From assembly GCA_016707895.1 (NCBI GenBank), contig JADJGV010000002.1, positions 372,001 to 436,000 of the forward strand: DNA of 64,000 bases, given 5' to 3'. The notes under the pieces were generated by a model. The model saw only the letters and a program-made list of their open reading frames with translations. It searched no databases and was not told the origin of the DNA. Position 1 is the first letter of the stretch. Each line of letters opens with the position of its first letter. Positions 10,528-19,397 of this stretch are shown here, piece after piece. Made by a program: the position numbers and the translations under genes. Source of the stretch: Myxococcales bacterium (lineage in GTDB: Bacteria; Myxococcota_A; Polyangia; Haliangiales; Haliangiaceae).

Positions 10528-11367
10528 ATGGGAATCTTCTCGAGACTCGGCACGCTGATCAAGTCCAACATCAACGACCTCATCACCAAGGCCGAGGATC
10601 CGGAGAAGATGCTCAGCCAGGTGCTGCTGGAGATGCAGCAGCAACTGGCCGACGCCAAGAAGGCCGTCGCGGTCGCCATCGCCGACGAGAAGAAGCTGCA
10701 GAAGCAGACCGTCGTCGAGCAGGACAAGGCCAAGGAGTGGGAGCGCAAGGCGATGGTCGCCGTCCGCGGCGGCGACGACGGCCTCGCGCGCCAGGCGCTC
10801 GCGCGCAAGCAGGAGCACGAGAACGTCGCCGGTCAGTTCCAGACCCAGTGGGTCGCGCAGAAGCAGGCCGTCGAGAAGTTGAAGGACGCGCTGCGGCTCC
10901 TCAACAACAAGATCGAGGAAGCCAAGCGCAAGAAGAACATCCTCATCGCGCGGAAGAAGCGCGCCGAGGCGCAGCAGCAGATCGCCAACACGATGCAGGG
11001 CCTGGGCGACACCAGCGCGTTCGACACGTTCGACCGCATGGCCGACCGCATCGCGCTGATGGAGGCCGAGGCCGAGGCTGGCGCCGAGCTGGCCGGCGAG
11101 CTGTCGGGCGACACGCTCGAGTCGAAGTTCCTGGCCCTCGAGGCCGGGGGCGCCAACGACGACGATGCGCTGTCCGAGCTCAAGGCCAAGATGGGCCTGC
11201 TCGAGGCGCCCAAGAGCGCCGACAAGATGCTGAAGGCCGGCGACGACAAGGACGAGACGCCGGGCGCCAAGGAGACGGTCTCGGCCGGTGGGCTGTCGGC
11301 CGAGGACCTGAAGGAGCTCGAGGATCTCGACCTGTCCGACCTCGAGCCGAAGGCCGAGGCCAAGTAG
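10528..11367 (+). CDS. pspA: PspA/IM30 family protein
   Basis: 279 residues, predominantly long coiled-coil helices. The N-terminal amphipathic helix (MGIFSRLGTLIKSNINDLI) and the following EDPEKMLSQVLLEMQQQL match the PspA/IM30/Vipp1 family, which polymerises on stressed membranes to limit leakage. The C-terminus adds an acidic tail (EDLKELEDLDLSDLEP) absent from E. coli PspA. No psp regulator is adjacent; the neighbours are envelope biogenesis genes, which fits an envelope role. ATG 10528 aligns with the family start. Confidence 0.85.
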   Translation: MGIFSRLGTLIKSNINDLITKAEDPEKMLSQVLLEMQQQLADAKKAVAVAIADEKKLQKQTVVEQDKAKEWERKAMVAVRGGDDGLARQALARKQEHENVAGQFQTQWVAQKQAVEKLKDALRLLNNKIEEAKRKKNILIARKKRAEAQQQIANTMQGLGDTSAFDTFDRMADRIALMEAEAEAGAELAGELSGDTLESKFLALEAGGANDDDALSELKAKMGLLEAPKSADKMLKAGDDKDETPGAKETVSAGGLSAEDLKELEDLDLSDLEPKAEAK

Positions 11368-11377
11368 CGTCAACGGA

Positions 11378-11394
11378 CCGTCACTCCGTGACGG
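11378..11394 (+). terminator. Hairpin after pspA-like gene
   Basis: CCGTCAC-TCC-GTGACGG forms a perfect 7-bp stem 11 bases after the stop codon. There is no T-run, so it is a terminator candidate only by position and shape. Confidence 0.35.
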
Positions 11395-11504
11395 GGGACC
11401 GCGGCGGGCGTGAAACACCGACCACACCGCACATGCTAACGCCCCGAGATCGTGATCGAGCAGGCCCGCCGTCCAGCGGAACGCCGCTTGCACATCCCGG
11501 CGCC

Positions 11505-12443
11505 ATGCGCGTCCGTGCCGCTGCGATGTTGCTGGCGCTCCTCACCGCCGGGTCGGCCCTGGCCGAGGATCGCCCCCGGCAGCGCGTCGGCAAGGTGACC
11601 CTGCGCGTCACCCAGGTCTTCCCCGAGACCCACCAGGCGCTGGTCTACGACAAGGCCACCAACAAGCACGTCGTCGTCACCGAGGGCGAGCAGCTCGGCA
11701 AGTACGAGATCGTCGAGGTCGGCGACGACGAGCTGATCGTCCGGGTGAGCGGCCGCGAGCTGGTGCTGCCGGCAGAGCAGCCGACGACGCCCGCGGCGCC
11801 CGCGGCGCCCGCCAAGCCGGCGGATCCGGGGCTGCTCGACCCCTACGCCACGTCGACCCCGGCGCCTCCCGCCGCGGCGCCGTCCGGCCCCGGCCCGCTC
11901 GACCCGTACGCCGGTATCGCGCCGACGCCCGCCGAGATCCGCGTGGTCGTCGCCCCCGCGGCCCAGCGCGCCGGCGGGAGCGCGGCGCCGCTCGACCCCT
12001 ACGCGCCGATCGCCACCCCGGCCACGCCGACGCCGGCGCCCGCGAAGCCCGACGCCAAGCCGCCGGTGGTCGCGAAGCCCGCCGCCCCGCCGCCCCCGCC
12101 GGCCCCGCCCGCGGCCCCCGCCGTCGAGGCCATCCGCCTGGAGTCGATGACCCTCAAGCGCGGCGAGCTGGCCAGCGCGCTCGGCGACTTCGACTCGCTG
12201 CACAAGGCGATCGGCTTCGTGCGCACCGGCACGGGTGTGCGCCTGACGACCATCGCGCCGGGCTCGTACTTCCACGGCATGGGCCTGCGCTCGGGCGACG
12301 TGGTCACGGCGATCAACAACGCGCCGCTGCGCACGCTCGATGACGCGGCCGCGGCCTACGCCCGGCTGGGGTCGGCCAAGAAGCTCGACCTCGCGGTGGT
12401 GCGCGCCGGCGAGCGCGGCACGTTGCACTTCGCCCTCAAGTAG
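11505..12443 (+). CDS. Secreted PDZ-domain protein with LDPYA repeats (GspC-like layout)
   Basis: 312 residues. A cleavable signal peptide (to about AEDRP) is followed by an N-terminal beta domain (residues ~25-85), a long Pro/Ala-rich linker, and a C-terminal PDZ domain (about 225-312, with SYFHGMGLRSGDVVTAINN). The linker contains three spaced copies of LDPYA (LLDPYATS, PLDPYAGI, PLDPYAPI). The order resembles type II secretion GspC (HR domain, linker, PDZ), but there is no N-terminal anchor helix beyond the signal and no gsp genes are adjacent. It is therefore called a periplasmic PDZ protein of unknown partner. Confidence 0.7.
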   Translation: MRVRAAAMLLALLTAGSALAEDRPRQRVGKVTLRVTQVFPETHQALVYDKATNKHVVVTEGEQLGKYEIVEVGDDELIVRVSGRELVLPAEQPTTPAAPAAPAKPADPGLLDPYATSTPAPPAAAPSGPGPLDPYAGIAPTPAEIRVVVAPAAQRAGGSAAPLDPYAPIATPATPTPAPAKPDAKPPVVAKPAAPPPPPAPPAAPAVEAIRLESMTLKRGELASALGDFDSLHKAIGFVRTGTGVRLTTIAPGSYFHGMGLRSGDVVTAINNAPLRTLDDAAAAYARLGSAKKLDLAVVRAGERGTLHFALK

Positions 12444-12453
12444 CGGGTTCTGG

Positions 12454-12459
12454 TATCGT
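12454..12459 (+). promoter_or_regulatory. Putative -10 (TATCGT) before the PilZ gene
   Basis: TANNNT hexamer ending six bases before the GTG at 12466; implies a leaderless transcript. Position seen, function inferred. Confidence 0.4.
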
Positions 12460-12465
12460 CGGGGC

Positions 12466-13092
12466 GTGCGTGTCGTCCTGCGGCTGGACTCGCCGTCCGA
12501 GTGGATCCGGGTGTTCGACCCGCGCGACGGCACGCTCGCGGTCGCGGCGGCGCCCAAGCCGGCGATGGGCGACAGCCTGCGCGTCGACCTGATCTGCGGC
12601 GACGGTGGCCCGCGGGTGATCTTGCGCGGCCAGGTGATCGGCCACCGCGGCGAGGGCGTGGCGCTGGTCGGGCTGGGGCCCGCCGAGCGCGAGAAGGTGA
12701 ACTACATGAACGGGTTCGTCCGCGGCGGGTTGCTCAACCTGCGCGAGCGGCGGCGCATCCCGGTGCGGCTGGCGGTCACCTACGGCGGCCTCAAGGGCCC
12801 GGTGAAGACCCACACCCGCGACATCAACGATCAGGGCGTCTTCGTGATGACCGAGGAGCCCCTGCCCGAGGACGCCGAGGTGCACCTGATCATCACGATC
12901 CCCGGCCGCGGCGAGCCGCTGTCGGTGGTCGGGCGGGTGACGCACACCGTCGTGCCCGAGGACGACGACGTCGCCGGCATGGGCATCGTGTTCCGCTCGA
13001 GCCCGACCGACGCCGCGATGATCGCCAAGACGATCGACGCGCTCGAGCAAGAGTTCCTGGCCGGCACGCTGCCGGAAGACACGCTGGCGTAG
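12466..13092 (+). CDS. PilZ-domain protein
   Basis: 208 residues. RERRRIPVRLAVTYGG supplies the RxxxR motif of PilZ domains, and THTRDINDQGVFVMTEEPL the D/NxSxxG-like second motif. Here the serine is replaced (NDQG), so c-di-GMP binding is plausible but not certain. An N-terminal ~90-residue domain resembles the YcgR-like or TIGR02266-type segment often fused to PilZ in myxobacteria. Cytoplasmic. The GTG start at 12466 has a TATCGT hexamer at the leaderless distance; no Shine-Dalgarno is visible. Confidence 0.75.
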   Translation: MRVVLRLDSPSEWIRVFDPRDGTLAVAAAPKPAMGDSLRVDLICGDGGPRVILRGQVIGHRGEGVALVGLGPAEREKVNYMNGFVRGGLLNLRERRRIPVRLAVTYGGLKGPVKTHTRDINDQGVFVMTEEPLPEDAEVHLIITIPGRGEPLSVVGRVTHTVVPEDDDVAGMGIVFRSSPTDAAMIAKTIDALEQEFLAGTLPEDTLA

Positions 13093-13100
13093 CGCCGCGG

Positions 13101-14969
13101 TCAGTCGACGATCAGCCAGCGCGTCGCGTGCGCCGGCACGTCGAGCGCCAGCGTGCCGTCGACGGTCGCGACCGGCGCGTCGGTGAGCGCGTCGCGCAGC
13201 GCGGCGCCAGCGGGGATCGCGACGATCGCGCGGGCGGCGCGGGCGGTGCGGTTGGCGACGAACAGCGCGCGCACCCGGCCGTCGTGGGCGGCGAAGCTCG
13301 CGGTGGTGACGCCGGCGGGGCGCGTCGCGATCCACTCGTCGCGCGGGGCCAGCGCCGCGAGGTCGGCGGCGAGGCCGGCCAGGTCGTCGAGCGAGCCGGG
13401 CCGCATGCGGCCGGCGCGCCGCGGCGGCGCGAGGTCGTCGCCGAGCGGCTGGTCGAGCTCGTCGAGCGTCGGCGCGTCGGGGCCGAACACGACGACGCGG
13501 CGATCGGCGGCCAGCCGGTGCAGCGCGCGCCACAGCCCGCGATCGATCCGGCGCAGCGTCGGCGCGACGAACGCGCGGGCCGGGATCGCCGCGAGGTCGG
13601 CGTCCTCGGCGACCACCGCTGCGGCGACCTGGCCGAGCGCGAGCGCGTCGGCGATCGCGTCGGCCCAGCGGCGGGCCCGCGGCGCGTCGGCGTCGGCGCA
13701 CAGCTCGGCGGCGCCGGCCGGGCCGAGGCCGAGCAGCTCGAGCGCGACCGGCGGCACCGGCGCGACCAGCGACGAGGCGCGGGCCACCCGGGCGTCGGCC
13801 CGGGCCGCGATCAGCGCGACGTCGACGACCCGGCGCAGGCCGGGCAGGTCGTGGCGGGCGATCGCCGCGAGCAGCGCGCCGACCCGGCGGCCCTCGGCGG
13901 TGACCGCGCCGGCGGCGTCGACCAGCCCGCCGATCCAGCGATCGCGCGCGACGCCGGCGGTCCAGGTGGCGCCGCGGGCACCGGCGGCCAGCGCGGCCAG
14001 CGCGATCGCCGCGCGATCGTCGTCGGTGGTCGGCGCGAACAGCGGCGAGTGCCCGGCCGGCAGCCGCACCAGGTGCGGGGCCCGCGCGGCCTGCACGCGC
14101 GCGGCGATCGCGGTGGTCGGCTGGGTGCCGCTGGCCAGGTCGACCTGCCGCGGCCACGGCGTCGCGTCGTCGTCGTCGCGCGGCGCCACCGGCGGGGCCA
14201 CGCCCACCCGGGCCACGCCGGTCAGGCCGGCCTCGTCGAGGATCGCCGACCACCGCGCCGCGGCGCGGGCAGCGGCCTGGCCGTTCCACCGCACCCACGC
14301 GGCGCAGGTCGCGGCGTCGTCGGCGGCGAACCGGCGCGGCGGCTCGACGTCGCGGTGCGCGCGCCACGCGGCGATCGCGTCGGGGTGGTAGTCGAGATCG
14401 TAGGCGCCGCTGCGCGCCAGGTACGGCCGCCCGGCGTCGAGGCCGATCGCCACCACCGGCCCGTCGGGGGCCAGCCGCGGCAGGGCGATCGCCGCGACCC
14501 AGCGGTAGAAGCCGGCCAGCGCGTCGGTGAACGCGGTCGACGCCAGCGACGGCAGCGGGAACGCCCGCGGCACCAGCGGCGCGAACGCCGGGCCGCCGTG
14601 CGCCGCGCGCGCCCACATCGCCTCGTCGCGTACGACGGGCTCGGGCAGCCCGGCGTACGTCTCCTCGAGCGCCGCCAGCGGGCCGAGCTCGAGGCACACC
14701 GCCAGCCCGGCGGCGGCCGCGGCGTCGATCGCCGCGCCCAGGTCGCGCTCGCCGCTGCCGTCGAAGCCGCCGCCGCGGCGCGCGTGCACGCCCCAGGTGA
14801 CCGGCAGCTCGACCAGCGTCAGGCCCAGGCCGCGCAGCGCCGCCAGCGCCCGCGGCCACGCGGCCCGCGGCGTGCGCGCGTACGCGAACGTGGCGCTCCA
14901 CCACGGCAGCGCGCGGTCGCCGACGATCAGCCCGCGGTCGTCGAGGTGGGTGCGGCGATGTTCTTCCAC
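13101..14969 (-). CDS. Glycoside hydrolase-like TIM-barrel protein (GH35/GH42-like)
   Basis: 622 residues. The N-terminal half resembles family 35/42 beta-galactosidases: RALPWWSATFAYAR followed by a helix and LTLVELPVTWGVHARRGGGFD, which corresponds to the barrel strand where GH35 enzymes have their vPWxxHE motif, then LDAAAAAGLAVCLELGP. The usual catalytic Glu in an NE pair could not be confidently located, so activity is uncertain. There is no signal peptide. The ATG at 14969 overlaps the upstream Nudix gene by 43 bp; no later start fits. Confidence 0.55.
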   Translation of the reverse strand: MEEHRRTHLDDRGLIVGDRALPWWSATFAYARTPRAAWPRALAALRGLGLTLVELPVTWGVHARRGGGFDGSGERDLGAAIDAAAAAGLAVCLELGPLAALEETYAGLPEPVVRDEAMWARAAHGGPAFAPLVPRAFPLPSLASTAFTDALAGFYRWVAAIALPRLAPDGPVVAIGLDAGRPYLARSGAYDLDYHPDAIAAWRAHRDVEPPRRFAADDAATCAAWVRWNGQAAARAAARWSAILDEAGLTGVARVGVAPPVAPRDDDDATPWPRQVDLASGTQPTTAIAARVQAARAPHLVRLPAGHSPLFAPTTDDDRAAIALAALAAGARGATWTAGVARDRWIGGLVDAAGAVTAEGRRVGALLAAIARHDLPGLRRVVDVALIAARADARVARASSLVAPVPPVALELLGLGPAGAAELCADADAPRARRWADAIADALALGQVAAAVVAEDADLAAIPARAFVAPTLRRIDRGLWRALHRLAADRRVVVFGPDAPTLDELDQPLGDDLAPPRRAGRMRPGSLDDLAGLAADLAALAPRDEWIATRPAGVTTASFAAHDGRVRALFVANRTARAARAIVAIPAGAALRDALTDAPVATVDGTLALDVPAHATRWLIVD

Positions 14970-15742
14970 GTGCGATCCTCGAGGACGAAGCGGCTGGGCC
15001 CGACCGCCAGCGGGTGATCGGCCGGCATCGGCGCGCTGTCGCCGGTGCCGTCGGTGGCGTAGCCGGGATCCCAGGGCAGGAGCAGCGCGAAGCCGCCGCC
15101 GGCCAGCGGCGCCATGCGCGGCATGATCGGGTGCGGGTGCCGCGCGGCGGCCTGGGCCAACGCCAGCGCGTCGTCGACGCTGGCGGCCGGCGCGAGGTCG
15201 GCGAGGATGCGCACCTGCGGCGGCGGCAGCGCCAGCGCCTGGGCCCGGGCCAGCGCGTCGGCCGGCGTCGCCCAGGCCTCGTCGACGGTCTCCTGGGCGT
15301 CGAAGCTGGGCCGCTGCCCGTCGGGCAGCACCGCCAGGTAGAACCGCGCGGAGAACCGCTTGCCCTCCGCCGACGGCGTGATCCAGTGCGCGTAGTAGGC
15401 GAGCCGCTCGGGCGCCAGCGTCAGGCCGGCCTCGGCCAGGAGCGCCGCCATCGACGCGCCGGCCAGCAGCCGCGCGCGCAGCGCCGCCACCGTCGCGTGG
15501 TCGACCGGCGCGCTGGCCAAGAGCACGCCCGCCTCCTCGAACAGCTCGCGGGCCGCGGTGACCCGCAGATCGCCGCCGTCCTCGGGATCGGCCGCGCCGC
15601 CGGGGAAGACGAACGCGCCGCCCATGAACGACGCGTTCTTGCGGCGCCGCAGCAGGAACACCTCGAAGCCGGCCGCCGCCGGGCGGAGCAGGATCACGGT
15701 CGCGGCGTCGCGCGGCGTCGGGTACACGCCTGGCTGTATCAC
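14927..15742 (-). CDS. Nudix hydrolase (NUDT19-like)
   Basis: 271 residues. The Nudix box is readable in two parts, GGAADPEDGGDLRV and TAARELFEEAGVLL, an extended version of Gx5Ex7REUxEExGU typical of the NUDT19/RP2p branch that hydrolyses CoA derivatives and other nucleoside diphosphates. SFMGGAFVFPGGA precedes it and AHWITPSAEGKRFSARFYLA follows, both hallmarks of that branch. It starts at GTG 15742 and overlaps the downstream glycosidase-like gene, so the two are probably translated from one message. Confidence 0.85.
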   Translation of the reverse strand: MIQPGVYPTPRDAATVILLRPAAAGFEVFLLRRRKNASFMGGAFVFPGGAADPEDGGDLRVTAARELFEEAGVLLASAPVDHATVAALRARLLAGASMAALLAEAGLTLAPERLAYYAHWITPSAEGKRFSARFYLAVLPDGQRPSFDAQETVDEAWATPADALARAQALALPPPQVRILADLAPAASVDDALALAQAAARHPHPIMPRMAPLAGGGFALLLPWDPGYATDGTGDSAPMPADHPLAVGPSRFVLEDRTWKNIAAPTSTTAG

Positions 15743-15782
15743 TCCGCGCGCCGGTCGCGCAACGCGCCGTCGCGGCGCGCGC

Positions 15783-18700
15783 TCACGGGCACGCGTTGGC
15801 GCTGCCCGGCGTCGCCGGGGTGGCGACGAACCCGCCGGCGCCCTCGGGGCAGCGGCCGGCCGACGCGACGTGGGCGGTCCACACGTGCTGATCGACCCGC
15901 ACGTCGTACGGCGTGTACAGGTTGGCGGCGTCCGCCGCGCCGAGCCCGAAAGTCAGGCGTAGCGCGGCGGCGCTGGTGTCGGCCTCGACCAGCAACCGGG
16001 CGCCCGGCGCGATGGTGGTGCCGATCGGGAAGACCATCACGTGGGTCGGGTCGTTGTCGGTGAGCTTCCAGCCGCCGAGGTCGACCGCGGTCGCGCCCGT
16101 GTTGATCAGCTCGACGAAGTCGAGCGGCGTCGACGCCACCTCGTTCAGCTTGATCGTCGCCTGGCCGGCCACGGTCGGCGGCGTGCAGTCGTTGGCGACG
16201 CCGGGCGTCGGCGGTGTCGGCGCCCACATCGCGGCGCTCGCGTCCGTCGGGCAGCGGCTAGCCGCGGCGACGTCGGCGGTCCAGGCGTAGCGCGCGACCT
16301 CGGTGCCGGGCGGCGTGTAGACGACGATCGCGTCGGCCGGGTCGAGCGCGAACGGGAGGCGCAGCGCGGCCGCGCTGGTGGCCGCGTCGATCAGCAGGCG
16401 GCCGCCGGCGGCGATCGTAGTGGCGGCGGGGAGCTGGTAGACGTGGGTCGGATCGGCGTCGGTGAGCCGCCAGCCGCCGACGTCGACCGCGGTGGTGCCG
16501 CGGTTGAGCAGCTCGACGTAGTCGGCCGCCGAGTTGACCTCGCTGATCACGATCGACGTCTGGCCGGGGACCGGCGCCGCCACGTACTCGACGCCCAGCG
16601 CGCCGGGGTCCAGCTTGACGAAGTACGTCGGCGCCTGTCCCCCGGCGTTGTCGTTGGTGACCCACAGCCCGCCGGCGCCGAGCGCCAGGCCCTCGAGGTT
16701 CTCCTGATCGAAGCGGAAGCGGTGGGCCAGCAGGTCCACGGCGAGCGCCTTCTCGACCGGGTCGGCCGGGGCTCCGGCGGTGCCGCTGCCGAGCCGGAAC
16801 ACCCGGACGGTCTTGGACACCGCGTCGCCGGCCCAGCCCTGGTCGCGCTCGATGACCGCGAACTTGTCGCCGCCGAGGTGGAGCAGCTCCGACAGCGACT
16901 GGACGCCCGCGGCGCCGCCGCGATCGGCGTCGAGCGGATAGAAGAACCAGCGCCAGGTCCGCGCGTCGAGGTCGTACTCGCCGATGCGCGCCAGCTGGCC
17001 CTCGGTGGTCAGCGCGCGCTGCATCGCGACGTAGACGCGCACGCCGCCGGCCACCGCCGGGGTGGTGTCGACCACCGCCACGCCTTCGAAGCCGTTGGCC
17101 CGCACCGCGGTCCAGTCCAGCGCGCCGGGCTGCGCGCCGCACGGCAGATCCACGATCCCGCCGGCGCCGTACGCCGCGTCGAGGCGGCCGGCGGCGTCGA
17201 AGAACAACAGCCGGTTGCTCTGCGCCGAGCCCACGCACGGGGCGGTGGCGCCGTTGCCGGCGACGCCCTCGCTGGCGACGACGTGGCCGCCACCCGGCAA
17301 CAGCGCCAGCCCCTCGGGGTCGTAGCCGACCAGCGGCGCGCCGGCCGCGTCGCGCAGCGGCAGGTCGCCGACCAGCTGCAGGCGGTGGCTGACGTGGTCG
17401 ACCCAGAACGACCACAGCCGCGGCGCCGCGACCGCGCTGTCGGGCACCGCCAGCACCAGGCCGCTGGCCGGATCGACGGCGAGCGCGCCGAGCGCCGCGA
17501 ACGGGACGCCGTCGGACCGTGCGTCGTAGGCGTCGGCGCCGTTGCCCGCGTCCGCGGCGTCGGTGACCGCCTGGTAGATCCACAGGCCACCGCCGGTGCC
17601 GTTGCCCTCTCCGGCCGCGACCACCAGGCCGCGCTGCGGCAGCGCGAGCACGCTCTCGGGGCGCATCGGCGCGCCGAGCATCTGGCGGATGACCGGCGCG
17701 GTCGGCGTGCTGACGTCGATCACGAACAGCGCGGCGTTGCGCTCGCCGGTCACGAACGCGTACTCGGTGCCGCCGAACACCCCGGTGCCGCAGCCCTCGG
17801 GCTCGATGCCGCGGTTGGCCGAGCGGCCGTCGGGGTACGCGCCGCCGCGCAGCGCGTACCACTCGAGCGCGTCGCCGCTGTCGTAGACCCGCGCGCCGTC
17901 GGCGCGGAACACCGAGAAGCCGCGGCCGCCAGAATAGACCCCGGCGCCGAACGCGTTGTTCGCGACGTCGCCCTCGTTGGCGGTGATGAAGAAGCTGCCG
18001 CCGGCGAACAGGCACGCCGCGTCGGGCTGCAGCTGGCCGACGAAGCCGGTGGCCGAGAAGTCGATGGCGCGGTTCGCGGTGAGGTCCGCGCGGGCGTGGA
18101 TCGACGAGCCAGCGTCGATGTAGCGGGTCACGGTCGCGGTGGCCAGGTCGATCACCGCGATCAAGTTGTTCTCCTGCAGGGTGACGAAGGCCGTGGCGCC
18201 GTCGGGCGTGACGTCGACGTACTCCGGCTGCGGGTCGGTCGGCTGGTTACCGATGGTCGGGGTCAGCGCGATGGTGACGACCGTCGACGCGCCCGGCGTG
18301 GCGGTGTTGATGGTCAGGACCTGCACGCTGCCGGGGCGCGCCTGTGCCACCTGGTTGCCGTCGGGGTTCTCCTCGTCCTCGATCGCGATCACCGCGCGGG
18401 TGCCATCGGGAGTCAGGTGGATGCTGTCGGGGCCGACCCCGACCGCGACGGTGCCGACCACGGCGCGGGTGGTGAGGTCGATGAACGCGACCGCGCCGGC
18501 GTCGGCGCGGCCGATCGGATCGGTGGTGTCCTTGACCGTCACCAGCGCGAAGCGGCCGTCGGGCGTGATCGCCACCGACGTCGGCTCACCGGTGCCGCTG
18601 GCCACCGCGGTGCTGACGTCGATCGTCGCCAGCGCGACCGGCGCGTCGGCGCGGGTGAGGTCGACCAGGCCGATGGTGCCGGCGGGACCGCTGGTGTACG

Positions 18701-19274
18701 CCAGGGTCAGGCCGTCGGCGGAGGCGGCCACGATCTCGGCGATCGGGCCGGACGGGAGCGTGAAGCGCGCGAGCTCGCGGAAGCCGACCACCGCCGGGCC
18801 GCTCGGCGCACCGTCGCACACGTACGCGGTGGTGGTGATCTCGGCGGTGTCGAGGGTGCCGTCGCGATCGCTGTCGAGGCCGGTGTCGACGCGGCTGCCG
18901 CCGAACGTGCAGTTCGCGCCGGGCGCCTCGGGCCGCACGTCGATCAGCACGGTGACGCCGTCGGTGCCGTCCATCCCGTCGATGCCATCGGTGCCGTCGG
19001 TGCCGTCGGTGCCGTCGGTGCCGTCGGTGCCGTCGGTGCCGTCGGTGCCGTCGGTGCCGTCGCAGACGTAGGTCGTCGCGTCGACTTCACCGGGGTCGAG
19101 CGCCCCGTCGCCGTCGTCATCGCGCCCGGCGTCGACGCGGGTGCCGCCCGCGAGGCAGTTGTTGCCGGGAGCCTCGTCGGAGAACGCGAGCAGCGGTCCG
19201 GGCGCAGCATCCTGGCCACAGGCCGCGACGGCCAGCGCTCCAGCGATGAACAACAGCGATCGTCCTGGCGACAT
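15783..19274 (-). CDS. Large lipoprotein: DUF7151-like repeats, propeller/phytase-esterase-like region, two lamin-tail domains
   Basis: 1163 residues. The lipoprotein signal (LFIAGALAVAAC) is followed by two copies of a Ca-binding-looking module (SDEAPGNNCLAGGTRVD...DDGDGALDPGEVD and RPEAPGANCTFGGSRVD...DSDRDGTLDTAEI) resembling DUF7151, separated by a collagen-like GTD-repeat tract. A long beta-rich region follows (choice-of-anchor/esterase-like propeller, with LEGLALGAGGLWVTNDNAGG). Two C-terminal lamin-tail domains end the protein (VISEVNSAADYVELLN and KLNEVASTPLDFVELIN, each with GGW(R/K)LTD). It is an exported surface or outer-membrane protein, probably binding cations. The start at ATG 19274 is fixed by the signal peptide. 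Confidence 0.85.
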   Translation of the reverse strand: MSPGRSLLFIAGALAVAACGQDAAPGPLLAFSDEAPGNNCLAGGTRVDAGRDDDGDGALDPGEVDATTYVCDGTDGTDGTDGTDGTDGTDGTDGTDGIDGMDGTDGVTVLIDVRPEAPGANCTFGGSRVDTGLDSDRDGTLDTAEITTTAYVCDGAPSGPAVVGFRELARFTLPSGPIAEIVAASADGLTLAYTSGPAGTIGLVDLTRADAPVALATIDVSTAVASGTGEPTSVAITPDGRFALVTVKDTTDPIGRADAGAVAFIDLTTRAVVGTVAVGVGPDSIHLTPDGTRAVIAIEDEENPDGNQVAQARPGSVQVLTINTATPGASTVVTIALTPTIGNQPTDPQPEYVDVTPDGATAFVTLQENNLIAVIDLATATVTRYIDAGSSIHARADLTANRAIDFSATGFVGQLQPDAACLFAGGSFFITANEGDVANNAFGAGVYSGGRGFSVFRADGARVYDSGDALEWYALRGGAYPDGRSANRGIEPEGCGTGVFGGTEYAFVTGERNAALFVIDVSTPTAPVIRQMLGAPMRPESVLALPQRGLVVAAGEGNGTGGGLWIYQAVTDAADAGNGADAYDARSDGVPFAALGALAVDPASGLVLAVPDSAVAAPRLWSFWVDHVSHRLQLVGDLPLRDAAGAPLVGYDPEGLALLPGGGHVVASEGVAGNGATAPCVGSAQSNRLLFFDAAGRLDAAYGAGGIVDLPCGAQPGALDWTAVRANGFEGVAVVDTTPAVAGGVRVYVAMQRALTTEGQLARIGEYDLDARTWRWFFYPLDADRGGAAGVQSLSELLHLGGDKFAVIERDQGWAGDAVSKTVRVFRLGSGTAGAPADPVEKALAVDLLAHRFRFDQENLEGLALGAGGLWVTNDNAGGQAPTYFVKLDPGALGVEYVAAPVPGQTSIVISEVNSAADYVELLNRGTTAVDVGGWRLTDADPTHVYQLPAATTIAAGGRLLIDAATSAAALRLPFALDPADAIVVYTPPGTEVARYAWTADVAAASRCPTDASAAMWAPTPPTPGVANDCTPPTVAGQATIKLNEVASTPLDFVELINTGATAVDLGGWKLTDNDPTHVMVFPIGTTIAPGARLLVEADTSAAALRLTFGLGAADAANLYTPYDVRVDQHVWTAHVASAGRCPEGAGGFVATPATPGSANACP
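18988..19059. repeat. Eight exact 9-bp tandem repeats (TCGGTGCCG) inside the large lipoprotein gene
   Basis: Eight uninterrupted units from 18988 to 19059, flanked by diverged units on the left. On the coding strand they give the Gly-Thr-Asp triplet repeat. Because the unit is a multiple of three, slippage changes length without frameshift. Confidence 0.9.
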
Positions 19275-19397
19275 GGCCGAGACCTTGGCGGCGCTACGTG
19301 TGCGCACGATGCGGCGCGCGTGACGCCCTGGCGACAGTTCGGTTGAGCGATCGCCGCACCGCCTGCCGCGCGGCTCGCGGTCGTGGTACGTCGAGCC

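Noticed and set aside
18988..19059. CRISPR-like array
   Set aside because: Units are 9 bp with no spacers and lie inside a coding sequence.
16041..19346. 1101-codon ORF opposite the large lipoprotein gene
   Set aside because: Arg/Asp/Gly-heavy translation with no motif, typical of an antisense frame in high-GC DNA; the opposite strand carries a clear multidomain protein.
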